A stretch of DNA of 38,182 nucleotides from an uncultured Oscillibacter sp. (GTDB lineage Bacteria; Bacillota; Clostridia; Oscillospirales; Oscillospiraceae), in the NCBI GenBank assembly GCA_947365245.1, contig CANAWG010000021.1, forward strand, positions 1-38,182, given 5' to 3'. The notes beneath the pieces were generated by a model. That model saw nothing but the letters and a program-made list of their open reading frames with translations, made no database searches and was not told where the DNA came from. A program made the translations under genes and the position numbers. This document shows positions 8,791 to 19,100 of the stretch, one piece after another. Position 1 is the stretch's first letter, and every line of letters starts with the position of its first letter.

Positions 8791-8958
8791 ATGTTCAAAT
8801 GGATATTCAACCGGGAGAAAAAAGTTTATCTCCAACTGACTGACGAAGAATACCGACTTGTGAGGAAGTATCTGCTGGACTGGCGAAACAAGCTGACCGC
8901 CCAGGGCCGGGACGCCTCCCCGGTAAATGAGCTTCTGACGAAGCTGATAGCCTGCTGA
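8791..8958 (+). CDS. Small conserved-looking hypothetical protein, 55 aa
   Basis: The protein begins MFKWIFNREK and ends ELLTKLIAC. It has a basic N-terminus and a predicted helical body (LTDEEYRLVRKYLLDWRNKL). There is no membrane helix or known motif. Support for a real gene is strong: GAAAGGAG at 8774-8781 with 9-nt spacing, and a dedicated promoter (TTGAAA-17-TACTAT) just upstream. A reading frame on the opposite strand here has no such signals. The function is unknown; size and charge would suit a small regulator or nucleic-acid-binding protein. Confidence 0.7.
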   Translation: MFKWIFNREKKVYLQLTDEEYRLVRKYLLDWRNKLTAQGRDASPVNELLTKLIAC

Positions 8959-8990
8959 AAATAAAATGGTTTTTTCTATATTACTTACAT

Positions 8991-9025
8991 ACACCGCCCT
9001 TTGCCTACGGAACGCAGGGCGGTGT
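8991..9025 (+). promoter_or_regulatory. 10-bp inverted repeat upstream of the 207-aa gene
   Basis: ACACCGCCCT (8991-9000) pairs perfectly with AGGGCGGTGT (9016-9025) around a 15-nt loop, followed by AAATTTTG. It could terminate transcription after the 55-aa gene or act as a leader structure for the gene at 9051. A possible -10 (TATATT, 8977-8982) with a weak -35 (CTGAAA, 8955-8960) lies just before it, which would place the hairpin in the 5' leader. Confidence 0.45.
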
Positions 9026-9050
9026 AAATTTTGAATAAGGAGGGAATCAA

Positions 9051-9674
9051 ATGAGCGTAGATCAGGAGAAACGCATGGCCGGTGATTATGTTATCATCCA
9101 TGCGCTTCACATTGGCGACCGGGAAATCGTGCTGGGTGAAAACCCGTCAGGCGTTGATGGTGAGCAGTATATGTGCGCGTTCTGCCAGAGCAACGGTCTG
9201 ATGGCTGGCTACACGGAGGTCATGGTCAGCGATGACTACCCGGAACTTGCGAAGCTGTTTGGAGAGCGCGTGGCGGAGCAGGCGGAGAAAACCCGCATCG
9301 ACCTGAACGGCCCAAAAATCCAGGGCATCCACAACACCCCCATTACCGCCGAGGGCTGTGAGGTCATCGGCTATCAGCACGACCTCCATGGCAAAATCGT
9401 TGTCATCAAACAGGAAGTGCTGCGCCCGGAATATCGCCGCGCCACCAGTCAGCTCCAGCTATGCACTGGGGGCTTTGGCGCTTCTCCCAACAGCCGTGGC
9501 ACCGCCTGCCACTGCACGGAATTGTACTCCGGCAAGACTTCCTATTTTCAGCGAAGTGACATTCTCGGCACCATAGCGTCGGAGAAACTGCCCAAATGGG
9601 CGAAGCACTACCTGGAAATTCTCCGGCAGGAACAACAGGCTGAAAAGAAAGCCAGGGACAGGGAGGGACGCTGA
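9051..9674 (+). CDS. Conserved ICE accessory protein, 207 aa, function unknown
   Basis: AAGGAGGG at 9037-9044 sets the ATG at 9051. The N-terminal half (VIIHALHIGDREIVLGEN...) looks like a small alpha/beta domain also seen in shorter form in the next gene (YAITDSIQIGDTEYVFGE). The C-terminal half has LQLCTGGFGASPNSRGTACHCTELYSGK with three Cys and one His, followed by a basic helix. I recall this C-terminal motif from uncharacterised genes of similar Clostridia ICEs, where it lies near the giant helicase. No catalytic motif is evident. It is the first gene of a closely packed run to 13112, so a role in element maintenance is likely but inferred. Confidence 0.75.
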   Translation: MSVDQEKRMAGDYVIIHALHIGDREIVLGENPSGVDGEQYMCAFCQSNGLMAGYTEVMVSDDYPELAKLFGERVAEQAEKTRIDLNGPKIQGIHNTPITAEGCEVIGYQHDLHGKIVVIKQEVLRPEYRRATSQLQLCTGGFGASPNSRGTACHCTELYSGKTSYFQRSDILGTIASEKLPKWAKHYLEILRQEQQAEKKARDREGR

Positions 9675-9675
9675 T

Positions 9676-9960
9676 ATGGCTGACAGGATCAACGAGGGCT
9701 ACGCTATCACCGACTCCATCCAGATCGGGGATACAGAGTATGTGTTCGGTGAACTGGAACATGGCAAAATCCCCATGTATGTGACCTGGGCCTGCAAGGG
9801 CAGGAACAACTACTTTTGGGGGCACTACTTCACCGACCCTCTGGAGGCGAAAAAAGACTTGCTGGGCCGCGCCAATGAGGAATTGGAATATCAGATGGAG
9901 CGGAAAGCAAGGGCCGCTGAAAGACAGCCCAGGGAGCCGGATAAGGAGTGTGAGCGGTAA
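9676..9960 (+). CDS. Small hypothetical protein, 94 aa, related to the N-terminus of the preceding protein
   Basis: The protein starts MADRINEGYAITDSIQIGDTEYVFGE. This pattern (ITDSIQIGDxEYVFGE) resembles the start of the preceding gene product (IIHALHIGDREIVLGE), so the two may share a domain. The C-terminal third is a charged helix (ANEELEYQMERKARAAERQ). The start lies one base after the previous stop. Its own stop overlaps the next start as TAATG, so the three genes are probably translated together. There is no known motif and the function is unknown. Confidence 0.72.
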   Translation: MADRINEGYAITDSIQIGDTEYVFGELEHGKIPMYVTWACKGRNNYFWGHYFTDPLEAKKDLLGRANEELEYQMERKARAAERQPREPDKECER

Positions 9961-10907
9961 TGGATATGACTTTGCGGCCCGCGACCCCAGCGGAGCGGCT
10001 TTTTACCTATGAACAGCACGCTCAGATCAGCGAACGGTGCGGAAATCCGGGTTATTTATGGGGGGAGTTGGACAACAGCGGCTCTATCTTCCTCAAGAGC
10101 TGGCAAACCTTTGTGCGCTCCCAAAACACGCCGGAGTTTAAGGCTGAGTTCAACACGGTGCTTGATATGCTCCGTTTTGACGAGCGGTACGGCCATGTGC
10201 TGAAAAACCGTGCCGCGATGACCATCTACTGCCTTGACCACGCAGAGGGGAGTTTCCGCAACGGCTTTGAGTATGCGTTCCGGGCCGACACCCAGGGCTA
10301 CTCCTACCTGATCCGCTGTATCCCGACCGGGGAGGATAATCACGTTTATGTCTACCCTTATCGCCGGGATTTGCTTGACCGGCACATGAAACAGGCTGAA
10401 AAGGGTATCCGTTTCATCACCCCGGACGGCAAGGAGAAATTCAGGGTGGCCGATGGCGATATGGTGCGGATCACCACCAGCGAGGGCGCAAGCCTTGACC
10501 GCATGGCCCGGTATATCGACGATTGCCACGCCGAAATTGGCGGCAGCTTTTACCATATCCGTGAGTTTGCGGAATGGATGAAAGAGAGCAGCAGCAAGGT
10601 GATCCCCCTGCGTCCGGGCTTGCCGGAAAAGTGCTATGCTGTGCTGCCCAGCGGCGACGAGATCATCACCATCAAGCACGGCGAGGACGGTTATTTCCAT
10701 GCCGACAAATACGGCCATGACCGTGCCCACGCCCAGGCCATCGTGGATGAGTACAACGGACAGCTCAACGTGACCAAGGCGCAGGCGGCAGCGATGTTGG
10801 CCGGTTCCATGTTTGGCTGGGAAGTTCCCGCCGCCGACCCCAAAAACTATGACGAGCAGGGCCAGCCCATCAAGCCCAAGCACCACGACCGGGGCGACGC
10901 CCGGTAA
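9960..10907 (+). CDS. Paralogue 1 of a tandem pair of unknown ICE proteins, 315 aa
   Basis: It is clearly homologous over its full length to the product of 10984-11937. Shared blocks are TPAERL near the N-terminus, LDRHMKQAEKGIRFITP and EKFRxADGDM in the middle, ARYIDDCH/CRYIDDCH, and KAQAAAMLAG...AADPKNYDEQGQPIKP at the C-terminus. The C-terminal tail is familiar from many uncharacterised Clostridia ICE proteins. There are no membrane segments and no catalytic motif that I recognise. The ATG overlaps the upstream stop (TAATG), suggesting coupling. An intrinsic terminator follows, so this gene may close the transcript that begins near 8980. Confidence 0.8.
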   Translation: MDMTLRPATPAERLFTYEQHAQISERCGNPGYLWGELDNSGSIFLKSWQTFVRSQNTPEFKAEFNTVLDMLRFDERYGHVLKNRAAMTIYCLDHAEGSFRNGFEYAFRADTQGYSYLIRCIPTGEDNHVYVYPYRRDLLDRHMKQAEKGIRFITPDGKEKFRVADGDMVRITTSEGASLDRMARYIDDCHAEIGGSFYHIREFAEWMKESSSKVIPLRPGLPEKCYAVLPSGDEIITIKHGEDGYFHADKYGHDRAHAQAIVDEYNGQLNVTKAQAAAMLAGSMFGWEVPAADPKNYDEQGQPIKPKHHDRGDAR

Positions 10908-10934
10908 AGAAAAACCTAATAGAGTATCAGGAAG

Positions 10935-10961
10935 CGGCCTCCAGAAATGGGGGCCGTTTTT
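10935..10961 (+). terminator. Intrinsic terminator between the two paralogues
   Basis: CGGCCTCC (10935-10942) pairs with GGGGGCCG (10949-10956), one of the eight pairs being G-U, around the 6-nt loop AGAAAT. TTTTT (10957-10961) follows directly. The ribosome binding site of the next gene (GAAGGAG) begins six bases later. Confidence 0.8.
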
Positions 10962-10983
10962 CTGTTGAAGGAGTGTGACATTG

Positions 10984-11937
10984 ATGGAATTGACGTTTCG
11001 CACCGCCACCCCCGCAGAGCGGCTTTACTCCGCCAGCCAGAGTATGCAGCTCAAGGGCCAGACGGGGTGCGTCGGCCACCTGCGGGCCGGAACAGGCATG
11101 GACGCCCAGGGCTTTCTCAAAACGTGGCAGAGCCATCGGCAAGACCTGGATACAGCGGAATTTCAGGCGGAGTTTGAGAGCGTCCTGAACGCCCTGGTGT
11201 GCGACGGGCAGTACGGCGGCTTTTTGAAAAGCCGTGACGCCATGAGGGACTTCTGCCAGGAACACCCGGAGAGCGGTTTTGATGACGGTTTCGCGTTCGG
11301 CTTCCGGGCGGACACGGCGCAGTATTCCTACCTGATCCGGCTGAACCCCTATAAAGAGGAAGAAAACCTGTCCCTTTACTGCTACCGCCAGAACTCGCTT
11401 GACCGCCACATGAAACAGGCTGAAAAGGGTATCCGTTTCATCACCCCGCACTATGAGGAAAAGTTCAGGATCGCGGACGGTGACATGATACGGATCAGGT
11501 GCCCCGATGGACGGCAGCTTGACCGGGAATGCCGCTATATCGACGACTGCCATGTGGAGGTGGGCAAAGGCTGGGACAATCTCTATCATATCTGCCAGTT
11601 TGCCGAGATGATGGAGCGCAACGGCAACACTGTGATCCCCCTCAGAAATTCGCTCCCGCTGATATGTTACGGCAAGGTGCCGGAGAAACGGGCCATCGTT
11701 ATGTTTGAGCGGGGCTTTGACGGCTACCGCTCCGCATCCTATGTGACAAAGGGCCGCACCAGCCAGAAGCTGGTGGACGAGCTGAACAGTGGGATGGGCG
11801 TGAGCAAGGCACAGGCGGCGGCGATGCTGGCCGGGGCCACGCAGGGCTGGGCCACCCCCGCCGCCGACCCGAAAAACTACGACGAGCAGGGCCAGCCCAT
11901 CAAGCCCCGCCGCCCGGACAGGGGTGATGCCCGATGA
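10984..11937 (+). CDS. Paralogue 2 of a tandem pair of unknown ICE proteins, 317 aa
   Basis: ATG 10984 is preferred over an in-frame GTG at 10975 because GAAGGAG (10967-10973) is then at normal distance. It is full-length homologous to the preceding gene, with the most divergence at residues 10-50 and around the strand CYGKVPEKRAIVMFE. About 40 consecutive bases are identical between the two copies (near 10383-10424 and 11407-11448), as is most of the 3' end, while other parts differ widely. That pattern suggests an old duplication with later gene conversion or strong constraint. The stop overlaps the next start (ATGA). The function is unknown. Confidence 0.8.
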   Translation: MELTFRTATPAERLYSASQSMQLKGQTGCVGHLRAGTGMDAQGFLKTWQSHRQDLDTAEFQAEFESVLNALVCDGQYGGFLKSRDAMRDFCQEHPESGFDDGFAFGFRADTAQYSYLIRLNPYKEEENLSLYCYRQNSLDRHMKQAEKGIRFITPHYEEKFRIADGDMIRIRCPDGRQLDRECRYIDDCHVEVGKGWDNLYHICQFAEMMERNGNTVIPLRNSLPLICYGKVPEKRAIVMFERGFDGYRSASYVTKGRTSQKLVDELNSGMGVSKAQAAAMLAGATQGWATPAADPKNYDEQGQPIKPRRPDRGDAR

Positions 11938-12488
11938 CCGAGCAGAAGCACCTTATTTGGAGCAACTTTGATCTGGACTACGAGGACTGGCGGACGGATT
12001 TGGAGGAACAGTACCCGGAATTAACCGAGGACGAGCGCATGATGCTGATGTACGACATCAACAGCGGCTACCTGGATGATGAACGTGCGAATCTGAACAT
12101 CCAGCTTGACCAGCCCATCCTCATTATTGCCGACCTGGGCCTCTGGACTGGACGGCACATGGGCTATAAGGAGATCGCCAGCGGCAACATCCGGGACTGC
12201 CTTTACAGCGACCGGGGCATTGACTATTCCACCTGGTTTGTTGACAGGCTGGGCGACCTGCGCTGTGATGCCATCCACCATGACGGCACAAACCGTCTGC
12301 TTTACCGCACCTATAAGCCAGGAGTACGGGAATCGCAAATTGACCTGCTGAAAGAAAAATTGTATTACGGCACAGCGACCCGCGCCGATATTACCCGGAT
12401 CACCCGCAGGCTGGGGGACGAGATCGGCAAGGTCTACGGCTGGGACTTCCCCCAGCGTGGGCGGCAGGCCGTGTCCGTGGAAAGGTAG
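11934..12488 (+). CDS. Hypothetical protein, 184 aa, acidic N-terminus
   Basis: The start overlaps the upstream stop (ATGA), and a short gap leads to the next gene. The N-terminal 50 residues are very acidic (DLDYEDWRTDLEEQYPELTEDE). The middle has LIIADLGLWTGRHMGYKEIASGNIRDCL and RLGDLRCDAIHHDGTNRLLYR. The C-terminal third resembles a small helical unit (ADITRITRRLGDEIGKVYGW). Homologues that I recall in phages and ICEs are uncharacterised. Net acidity with tight operon placement would suit a DNA-mimic or accessory factor, but no motif supports that. Confidence 0.75.
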   Translation: MTEQKHLIWSNFDLDYEDWRTDLEEQYPELTEDERMMLMYDINSGYLDDERANLNIQLDQPILIIADLGLWTGRHMGYKEIASGNIRDCLYSDRGIDYSTWFVDRLGDLRCDAIHHDGTNRLLYRTYKPGVRESQIDLLKEKLYYGTATRADITRITRRLGDEIGKVYGWDFPQRGRQAVSVER

Positions 12489-12495
12489 GAGCATC

Positions 12496-12810
12496 ATGGC
12501 ACAATTACCGAATGTCAAATTGAACGTACACCCCTCCATGTTCGACCTGATGATGGCCGTTCTGGAGCGCAACACCGCCGCCGAGGATGTGCCCACCTGC
12601 AACAGCGCCCAGGACTTGATGGATAAACGTATGCGGTTTTCCCGGCGCTGCTGCGGTATGGGCGGTAAGCCCTATGTCAGTATGCGGATGTATGAGAGCG
12701 AAGCCTCCGAGATGATCTGGCAGCTTCTCTACGCCTGCATCGGGGCTTACGAGGTGGAAAAGGAGTACAGCGCGGAGCTGAAAGAGGGCGGCGAGGGTGA
12801 TACCCGGTGA
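12496..12810 (+). CDS. Hypothetical protein, 104 aa
   Basis: ATG 12496 is chosen because GGTAGGAG (12484-12491) precedes it; an earlier in-frame start at 12457 lies inside the previous gene. The protein begins MAQLPNVKLNVHPSMFDLMM and contains RFSRRCCGMGGKPYVSMRMYESEASEMIWQLLYACI. It has three cysteines in the middle but no clear metal site. The end overlaps the next start codon (GTGA). No family is recognised, but the gene spacing and codon use match its neighbours. Confidence 0.72.
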   Translation: MAQLPNVKLNVHPSMFDLMMAVLERNTAAEDVPTCNSAQDLMDKRMRFSRRCCGMGGKPYVSMRMYESEASEMIWQLLYACIGAYEVEKEYSAELKEGGEGDTR

Positions 12811-13112
12811 AAGGCGCACCCATCGACAAAGCCCTGTGTGAGTACCTGAAACAATACCGCCGTGGGCAAGAGAGCGCGGCCTCCAGCAAGGAGCTGGAGG
12901 CCGCGTTCCATGTCAAGGGGACGGAGCTGCGGCGGGCCGTCAACCGCCTGCGCTGTGACGGCTGGCCCATTTGCAGCGACGCCACCGGCTACTTTTATGC
13001 GGCACGGCAGTCGGAGATACAGGCCACCGTCGCCCAGCTTACCGGGCGTATCTCCAAAATCGCCGCCGCCACAAAGGGGCTGCTGAAATCTTATGAGGAA
13101 AAGGAGGGATAG
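12807..13112 (+). CDS. Small winged-helix-like DNA-binding protein, 101 aa
   Basis: The start is GTG, overlapping the previous stop (GTGA). Residues about 25-65 read as a helix-turn-helix with a beta wing: SSKELEAAFHVKGTELRRAVNRLRCDGWPICSDATGYFYA, which resembles the wHTH of phage and plasmid replication or regulatory proteins. The C-terminal part is a single helix (VAQLTGRISKIAAATKGLLKSYEEK) suited to dimerisation. It lies four bases before the giant helicase gene, with AAGGAGGG in between, so it may regulate or assist that protein. This is inference from fold and position. Confidence 0.7.
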   Translation: MKGAPIDKALCEYLKQYRRGQESAASSKELEAAFHVKGTELRRAVNRLRCDGWPICSDATGYFYAARQSEIQATVAQLTGRISKIAAATKGLLKSYEEKEG

Positions 13113-13115
13113 ATC

Positions 13116-16100
13116 GTGGCAAAGAAACCTGAACCCATTGTCCGGCTTGCGGCGCAGACGGCCCGCCAGATTTTTGCCAACAGCGGGAACTATATGGCGT
13201 TCCTGACCACCGCCGCCCACAACTTCAAATACAGCTTCCGCGACCAGCTTTTGATTTACGCCCAAAAGCCGGACGCCACCGCCTGCGCCCAAACCGACTT
13301 CTGGAACAAGCATGGCCGGTGGGTGAACAAGGGCACCACGGGAATCGCTCTGCTGGTGGACACCGACAAGGGCTACAAGCTGCGGCACGTCTTTGATATG
13401 TCCGACACCAACAGCCGTGCGGGGCGCACCGTCCCCGTCTGGCAGATGAGGCCGCAGTATGAGGGAGCGGTGGTGGAGGCGCTGGAAAACAGTTACGGTG
13501 AGTTTTCCGACAAATCCGACTTTGCCGCCTGTCTGCTGGAAACGGCAAAGATCATCGTAGAGGACAACTTTGGCGACTACTACGCCGACCTTTGCCGCAT
13601 CAAAGAGGGCAGTTTGCTGGAAGAACTGGACGATCTCAATACCGAGGTGTGGTTTAAGGGCCTGCTTGAGAACAGCGTGGCCTATATCATGCTGACCCGG
13701 TGCGGTATTGACCCCCAGGAGTATTTCAGCGGCGAGGACTTTGCCCGCATCTACGATTTTAATACCCTGAAAACCCTTGCCATCCTGGGGGCTGCGGCCA
13801 GCGATATAGCCGAGATGCCCCTGCGGGAGATCGCCAGTACCGTGCTGCCCTTATATTGGGAGGAAGAAAAACAAAATCGCACATTTGCCGGGAATCCTGA
13901 CAGGCAGTATAATGACGGCAGAACGAAACGTGAAAGGAGCGTTGAACATGGAGCTGACATACAGAACCGAGGGCGACTATCAACTGCCCAACCTGGACGT
14001 GCCGGAGGCCCCGCAGGTCGGAAAATATGGGATGCTGCGGCGCAGTTTCCTCGCCAATCACCGGCACGGGATTTACACGGGGATGCTGTTAACCGGGGAA
14101 CTGAACAGCCATCTGGCGGAGATCGACCGGCAGGCCACCGAGATGGTGGAGCAGTTGACGGAGCAAATGGCGCGGGAGCAGGGCGTGACCGAGAGCCTGA
14201 AAGCGTCCGATCAGATGAAGTGGGTGGGCCTGATGGACAACATCAAGGCAGCGGCGGAGGAAGCGGCGTTGGCGGAGATCGTGTACGCCAACTGAGCGAC
14301 CCTCTCCCCACGGAGGAAGAACAGAAAACGGCGATCCAAGCGGCGGAGGATGAACAGTCCTCCGCTTTTGCTATTTCCCAGGAGGACATTGATGCTGTTC
14401 TGATAAGGTATGGAACAGAGGGAAAGTTCAGTATTTATGAGCAGTTTTTGAAAAAAGAGGGGGACGATAAAAACGCGGCTTTCCTCAAAAAAGAGTATGG
14501 TATCGGCGGATTTTCTGTCTATGGGAGTAAAAAGCTGGATATTTGGCATGAAGGCAAAGGCATCAAAATCACCGCCGCGCCGGAAGTTGTGACTGTCCTG
14601 ACCTGGAAAAAGGCGGCGAAGCGGATTGGTGAACTGCTTGCCGCAGACCGCTATCTGTCACCGGCTGAAAAGGCGAAATACCCGGAGTACCGTCGTCAGG
14701 AGGACGCCCGGATCGCCCGGAGCAAAATCAGCGGAGAATTTTACTCCATCATCAACGACTACAAGGACTATGTGACCCAACTCGGAGGACAGGACAAAAC
14801 GGTAGACAGGTGGTATTTGTCGTCCTGCGCCGACGCATTCAATGTGGGGGATAAGAAAATGCACGCCCGCACCAGCGAGGGCGATTTTATCCTCCCTATG
14901 ATGCGGGAGGCCATGCAGACTATCATCGGGGAGAACACCCACCTGACGGAGCGGTGCGAGGCCGTACTTGCCGAACTCTCCGGCCCCCTGGCCGCGCCGC
15001 TGGAACCCACCTATGACGAGATGAACCCGCCCCCAGCCCCGTCGAAAGAGTACCGGCTGACCCTGGGGGCAACGGTGTACCTGGGGATGCAGGAATACCA
15101 ACTGCTGGCCTTTGACGCTCAGACTGTCCGGCTCTTTGACCCGGCGTTTCCCATCATCAATAAGGAACTGCCCCGCGAGGATTTTGATCGGCTGCTGGCG
15201 GAGAACCCGCTGAACGACGGTCTGCTTCAGGAGGTGGAGGACGTATCGCCCGCTGAACCTGCGGAGCCTGATACCCACGGCTATGAGCTGGGCTTTGGGC
15301 ACCTGGGCAACGGCGTGACGGTGTGGAACCGGCTGGAACTGGAGGACGGCGACTATAAGACCATCGCCCATATCGCCCCCGACCGAACCGTGACCTATTA
15401 TGAGGACAGTTTGCCGGAGGACGTGCGGGCACAGATCGAAGAATTTGCCGCCACCTCCACCATGACCATCTCTGCCACCCAGGACACCCCCGTGTTCTCT
15501 ACCCCGCCGCTGGTGCGGGAACCTGCCGTGGCCCCCGCCGAAGCCAGTGAGCCGACCTACCCACCCCGTGAGTTTCCCTATATCTTCTGCGAGTGGAGCG
15601 AGAGCATTGTATTTCAAGATGAGACAGCCTACTCCTTGTATGAGTTTGACCGGCTGATGAAACAGGCAGACGAAGAATATGTCGCGGGGAAAACGGCTGC
15701 TATGGCAAAATACGGGACATGGCAGAAATGGTATGACGCCAACGACCCGGAATATAACGCATTTTTAGGCTATGACAAGGTGAAGTTCACCCTTGTCATG
15801 CCCGATGGACGGACATTCACCGAGCGTCAGGACATTGGGGACGGCGATGGCGGTGTGCTGGATTTTCTCAATCAGTACGATGAATACCGTGAGATCGTCC
15901 CCGTTCTGCGTGAGGCTGTCCATAAGGAGGTGGAAGCGGCGCAGAGCGGCCCCACCCCACAGCCGGAGCCTGGGCCTGCCAGCGGCAGGTTTTGGGATGC
16001 CTACAACTCCATCAAGGAGCATAACCCCGACAGTCTGGTGCTGTATCAGGTGGGCGACTTCTTTGAACTGTACGGAGGGCTTGAGGGTGAGGACGCATGG

Positions 16101-19100
16101 AACGCGGCGACAGCCCTTGATCTGACCCTGACCAAGCGCAATATCCCCGAATATGGCCGTGTTTCCATGTGCGGTTTTCCTGCCCACAAACTGAAGGACT
16201 ATGTAAAGAAGCTGAACAGCAAGGGCTTTGATGTAATTGTGGCGGCGCTGAAAAATAACCAGCGTGTAATTTCCTCGTTTCCCGCACAGCCCAGCGAGAA
16301 GGCCAAACCGGGAACGGATGATTTCTCTGACATTGACCCCGCTGCTATTCGTGCTGCCCTTGCGGAGAACGGTATTGTGGACGGCCATGTGGTTGACCCG
16401 GACAAGCTGGACGCCAACCCCTTTATTCAGCAGGTCATGGCTGATGTGGAGCAGATCGCCGCCAACGAACCCCCGCCCCCGGAACGCTTTTCCGTCATTG
16501 AAACGGAGGGCGGCTACGCCGTATGGGACGATATTCAGGGCGGGATATATGTGGACAGCGAGGGCGTTCAGGAGGAATTTACCAGCGAATGGCAGGCCGA
16601 GGACTATCTGAAGCAGGTCGAAAAGGCCGTGGCGGACAAGGAGGTCGCTGAATGGCTGGCGGTGGAGCGGGCCAAGCAGGGGACGCCGGAACCGGCTGAA
16701 AAGGAAACTGTGACGGGGACGGTTGAAAAGGGCACCGAAAGTTTAGCGGATGGGCGCGGCCCTGACGGTGAGGGGCCAACCCTGTCCCCGCCCACACCCC
16801 GGCGAAGGGCCAAGGTGTCCCCCTTTGTTCTCCATCCCGAAATTCCCAACGCAGACCGGCATGAGTACCACATCACCGATGACGCCATCGGCGCGGGGAC
16901 ACCGGGGGAGCGTTTCAACAACAACGTCCGGGCTATCCGTCTGCTGAAAAAGCTGGAACGGGAAGATCGGTTTGCTACCCCGGAGGAACAGGCGGTATTG
17001 GCGCAGTATGTGGGCTGGGGCGGTCTGGCCGACTGCTTTGACGAGCGCCACAGCAAGTACGCCGAGCTGAAAGCCCTGCTTGACGAGGACGAGTACGCCG
17101 CCGCCAGGGAATCCACCCTCACCGCCTTTTACACCCCGCCCGTGGTCATCCGCTCCATTTATCAGGCGTTGGGGAACATGGGCTTTAAGACCGGCAATCT
17201 GCTGGAACCGTCCTGCGGCATTGGCAACTTCATCGGTATGCGCCCGGATGATCTGGCCGACTCTAAAATCTACGGCATAGAGCTGGACGGTATCAGCGGG
17301 CGGATTGCCCAGCAGCTCTATCAAAAATCTTCTATCGCTGTCCAGGGGTTTGAGAAAACAGACCTCCCGGACAGCTTTTTTGACGCCGCCATCGGCAACG
17401 TGCCTTTTGGCAGTTTCAAGGTATCGGACAAGCGGTATGACAAGCACAATTTCCTGATCCATGACTACTTCTTTGCCCGGACGCTGGATAAGGTCAGACC
17501 GGGCGGCATCGTTGCCTTTGTCACCAGCAAGGGCACCATGGACAAGGAAAATCCCACCGTGCGAAAGTATATCGCGCAGCGGGCCGATCTGCTGGGGGCC
17601 ATCCGCCTGCCCAACAATACGTTCAAGGATGCCGCTGGCACAGAGGTGACCAGCGACATCCTGTTTTTGCAGAAGCGGGAGGCCCTGTTCAGCGGGGAGC
17701 CGGAGTGGGTACACCTGAACACCGATGCAAACGGGCTGAAAATGAATCAGTATTTCATCGACCACCCGGAGATGGTGATGGGAGATATGCGGGAGGTCAG
17801 CGGCCCCTACGGGCCGGAAACCGCTTGTCTGCCCCGCGAGGGGCAAGACCTGGGCGAACAGCTCACCGCTGCCATCCAGAACATCCAAGGCTCTATCACC
17901 GAGTATGTGATAGACGACCCGGAAGCGGAGGGCGAGGACAAGTCCATTCCCGCTGACCCGGAGGTGCGGAATTTCAGCTATACCGTGGTGGATGGGCAGG
18001 TGTACTACCGGGAAAACAGCCGGATGAACCCGGTGGAGGTATCGGTGACGGCGGCGAACCGCATCAAGGGGCTGATCGGTATCCGGGATTGTGTGCGGAC
18101 GCTCATTGAGTACCAGACCGATGACTGGCCCGCCGAGGATATTAAAGCCGAACAACAGAAACTCAATGCCCTTTATGACGCCTTTGTGGAGAAGTATGGG
18201 CGTATCAACTCCCGCGCCAACAGCACCGCCTTCAGCATGGACAGCGCCTATTTTCTGCTTTGTTCTTTGGAAGTGCTGGACGATGAGCGGAACTTTGTCC
18301 GTAAAGCGGATATGTTCACCAAGCGCACCATCAAGCAGAAGGTAGTCGTCACCAGCGTGGACACCGCATCCGAGGCCCTGGCCGTATCACTGGCTGAAAA
18401 GGCCAAGGTGGATATGGCCTTTATGATGGAGCTGACCGGCAAGACCGAACAGGAGATATACGCCGACCTGACCGGCGTGATCTTCCTGAACCCCATGCAC
18501 GGGTACGGTAACAGCACAGAGGGAAAGTACCTCACAGCCGATGAATACCTCTCCGGCAACGTGCGGGAAAAGCTGGAATGGGCACGGCGAAGCGCCGAAC
18601 TGTACCCGGAGGACTATGCCGCCAATGTGGAGGCCCTGGAACGGGTGCAGCCCACCGATCTGACCGCCAGCGAAATTTCCGTGCGGCTGGGGGCCACCTG
18701 GCTCCCCCCGGACGTGGTAGAGAAGTTTATCTTTGACCTGTTGGACACGTCCGTTTATGGCAGGGGAAAAATCCACGTTCACTACTCGCAATATACCGGG
18801 GGCTGGAATGTGGAGGGTAAAAGCGCCGACCGGGTGAATGTCAAAGCCAGCAGCACCTACGGCACCACCCGCATCAACGCCTACAAGATCATTGAGGAAA
18901 CCCTGAACCTGCGGGACGTTCGGATTTTCGATTACGTTGAGGACGGGGACGGGAAGAAAAAGCCCGTTCTGAACAAGAAAGAAACCGCCATCGCCCAGGG
19001 CAAGCAGGAGCTTATCAAGCAGGCGTTCCAGGACTGGATTTGGAAAGACCCCAAGCGCCGGGAACGGCTGACGCGGTTTTACAACGACAAGTTCAACAAT

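Noticed and set aside
12078..12095. TCGCAC on the minus strand as a fifth regulatory site
   Set aside because: No -10-like hexamer lies 32 nt downstream on that strand and it is inside a coding region without a minus-strand gene.
13861..14310. Frameshift or disruption of the helicase gene where tnpV begins
   Set aside because: The helicase frame continues without a stop through the whole region and both flanks are in the same frame, so the gene is not broken.
16743..18155. Open frame of 470 codons on the minus strand
   Set aside because: It is antisense to the methylase-like domain of the giant protein, with low-complexity content and no ribosome binding site.
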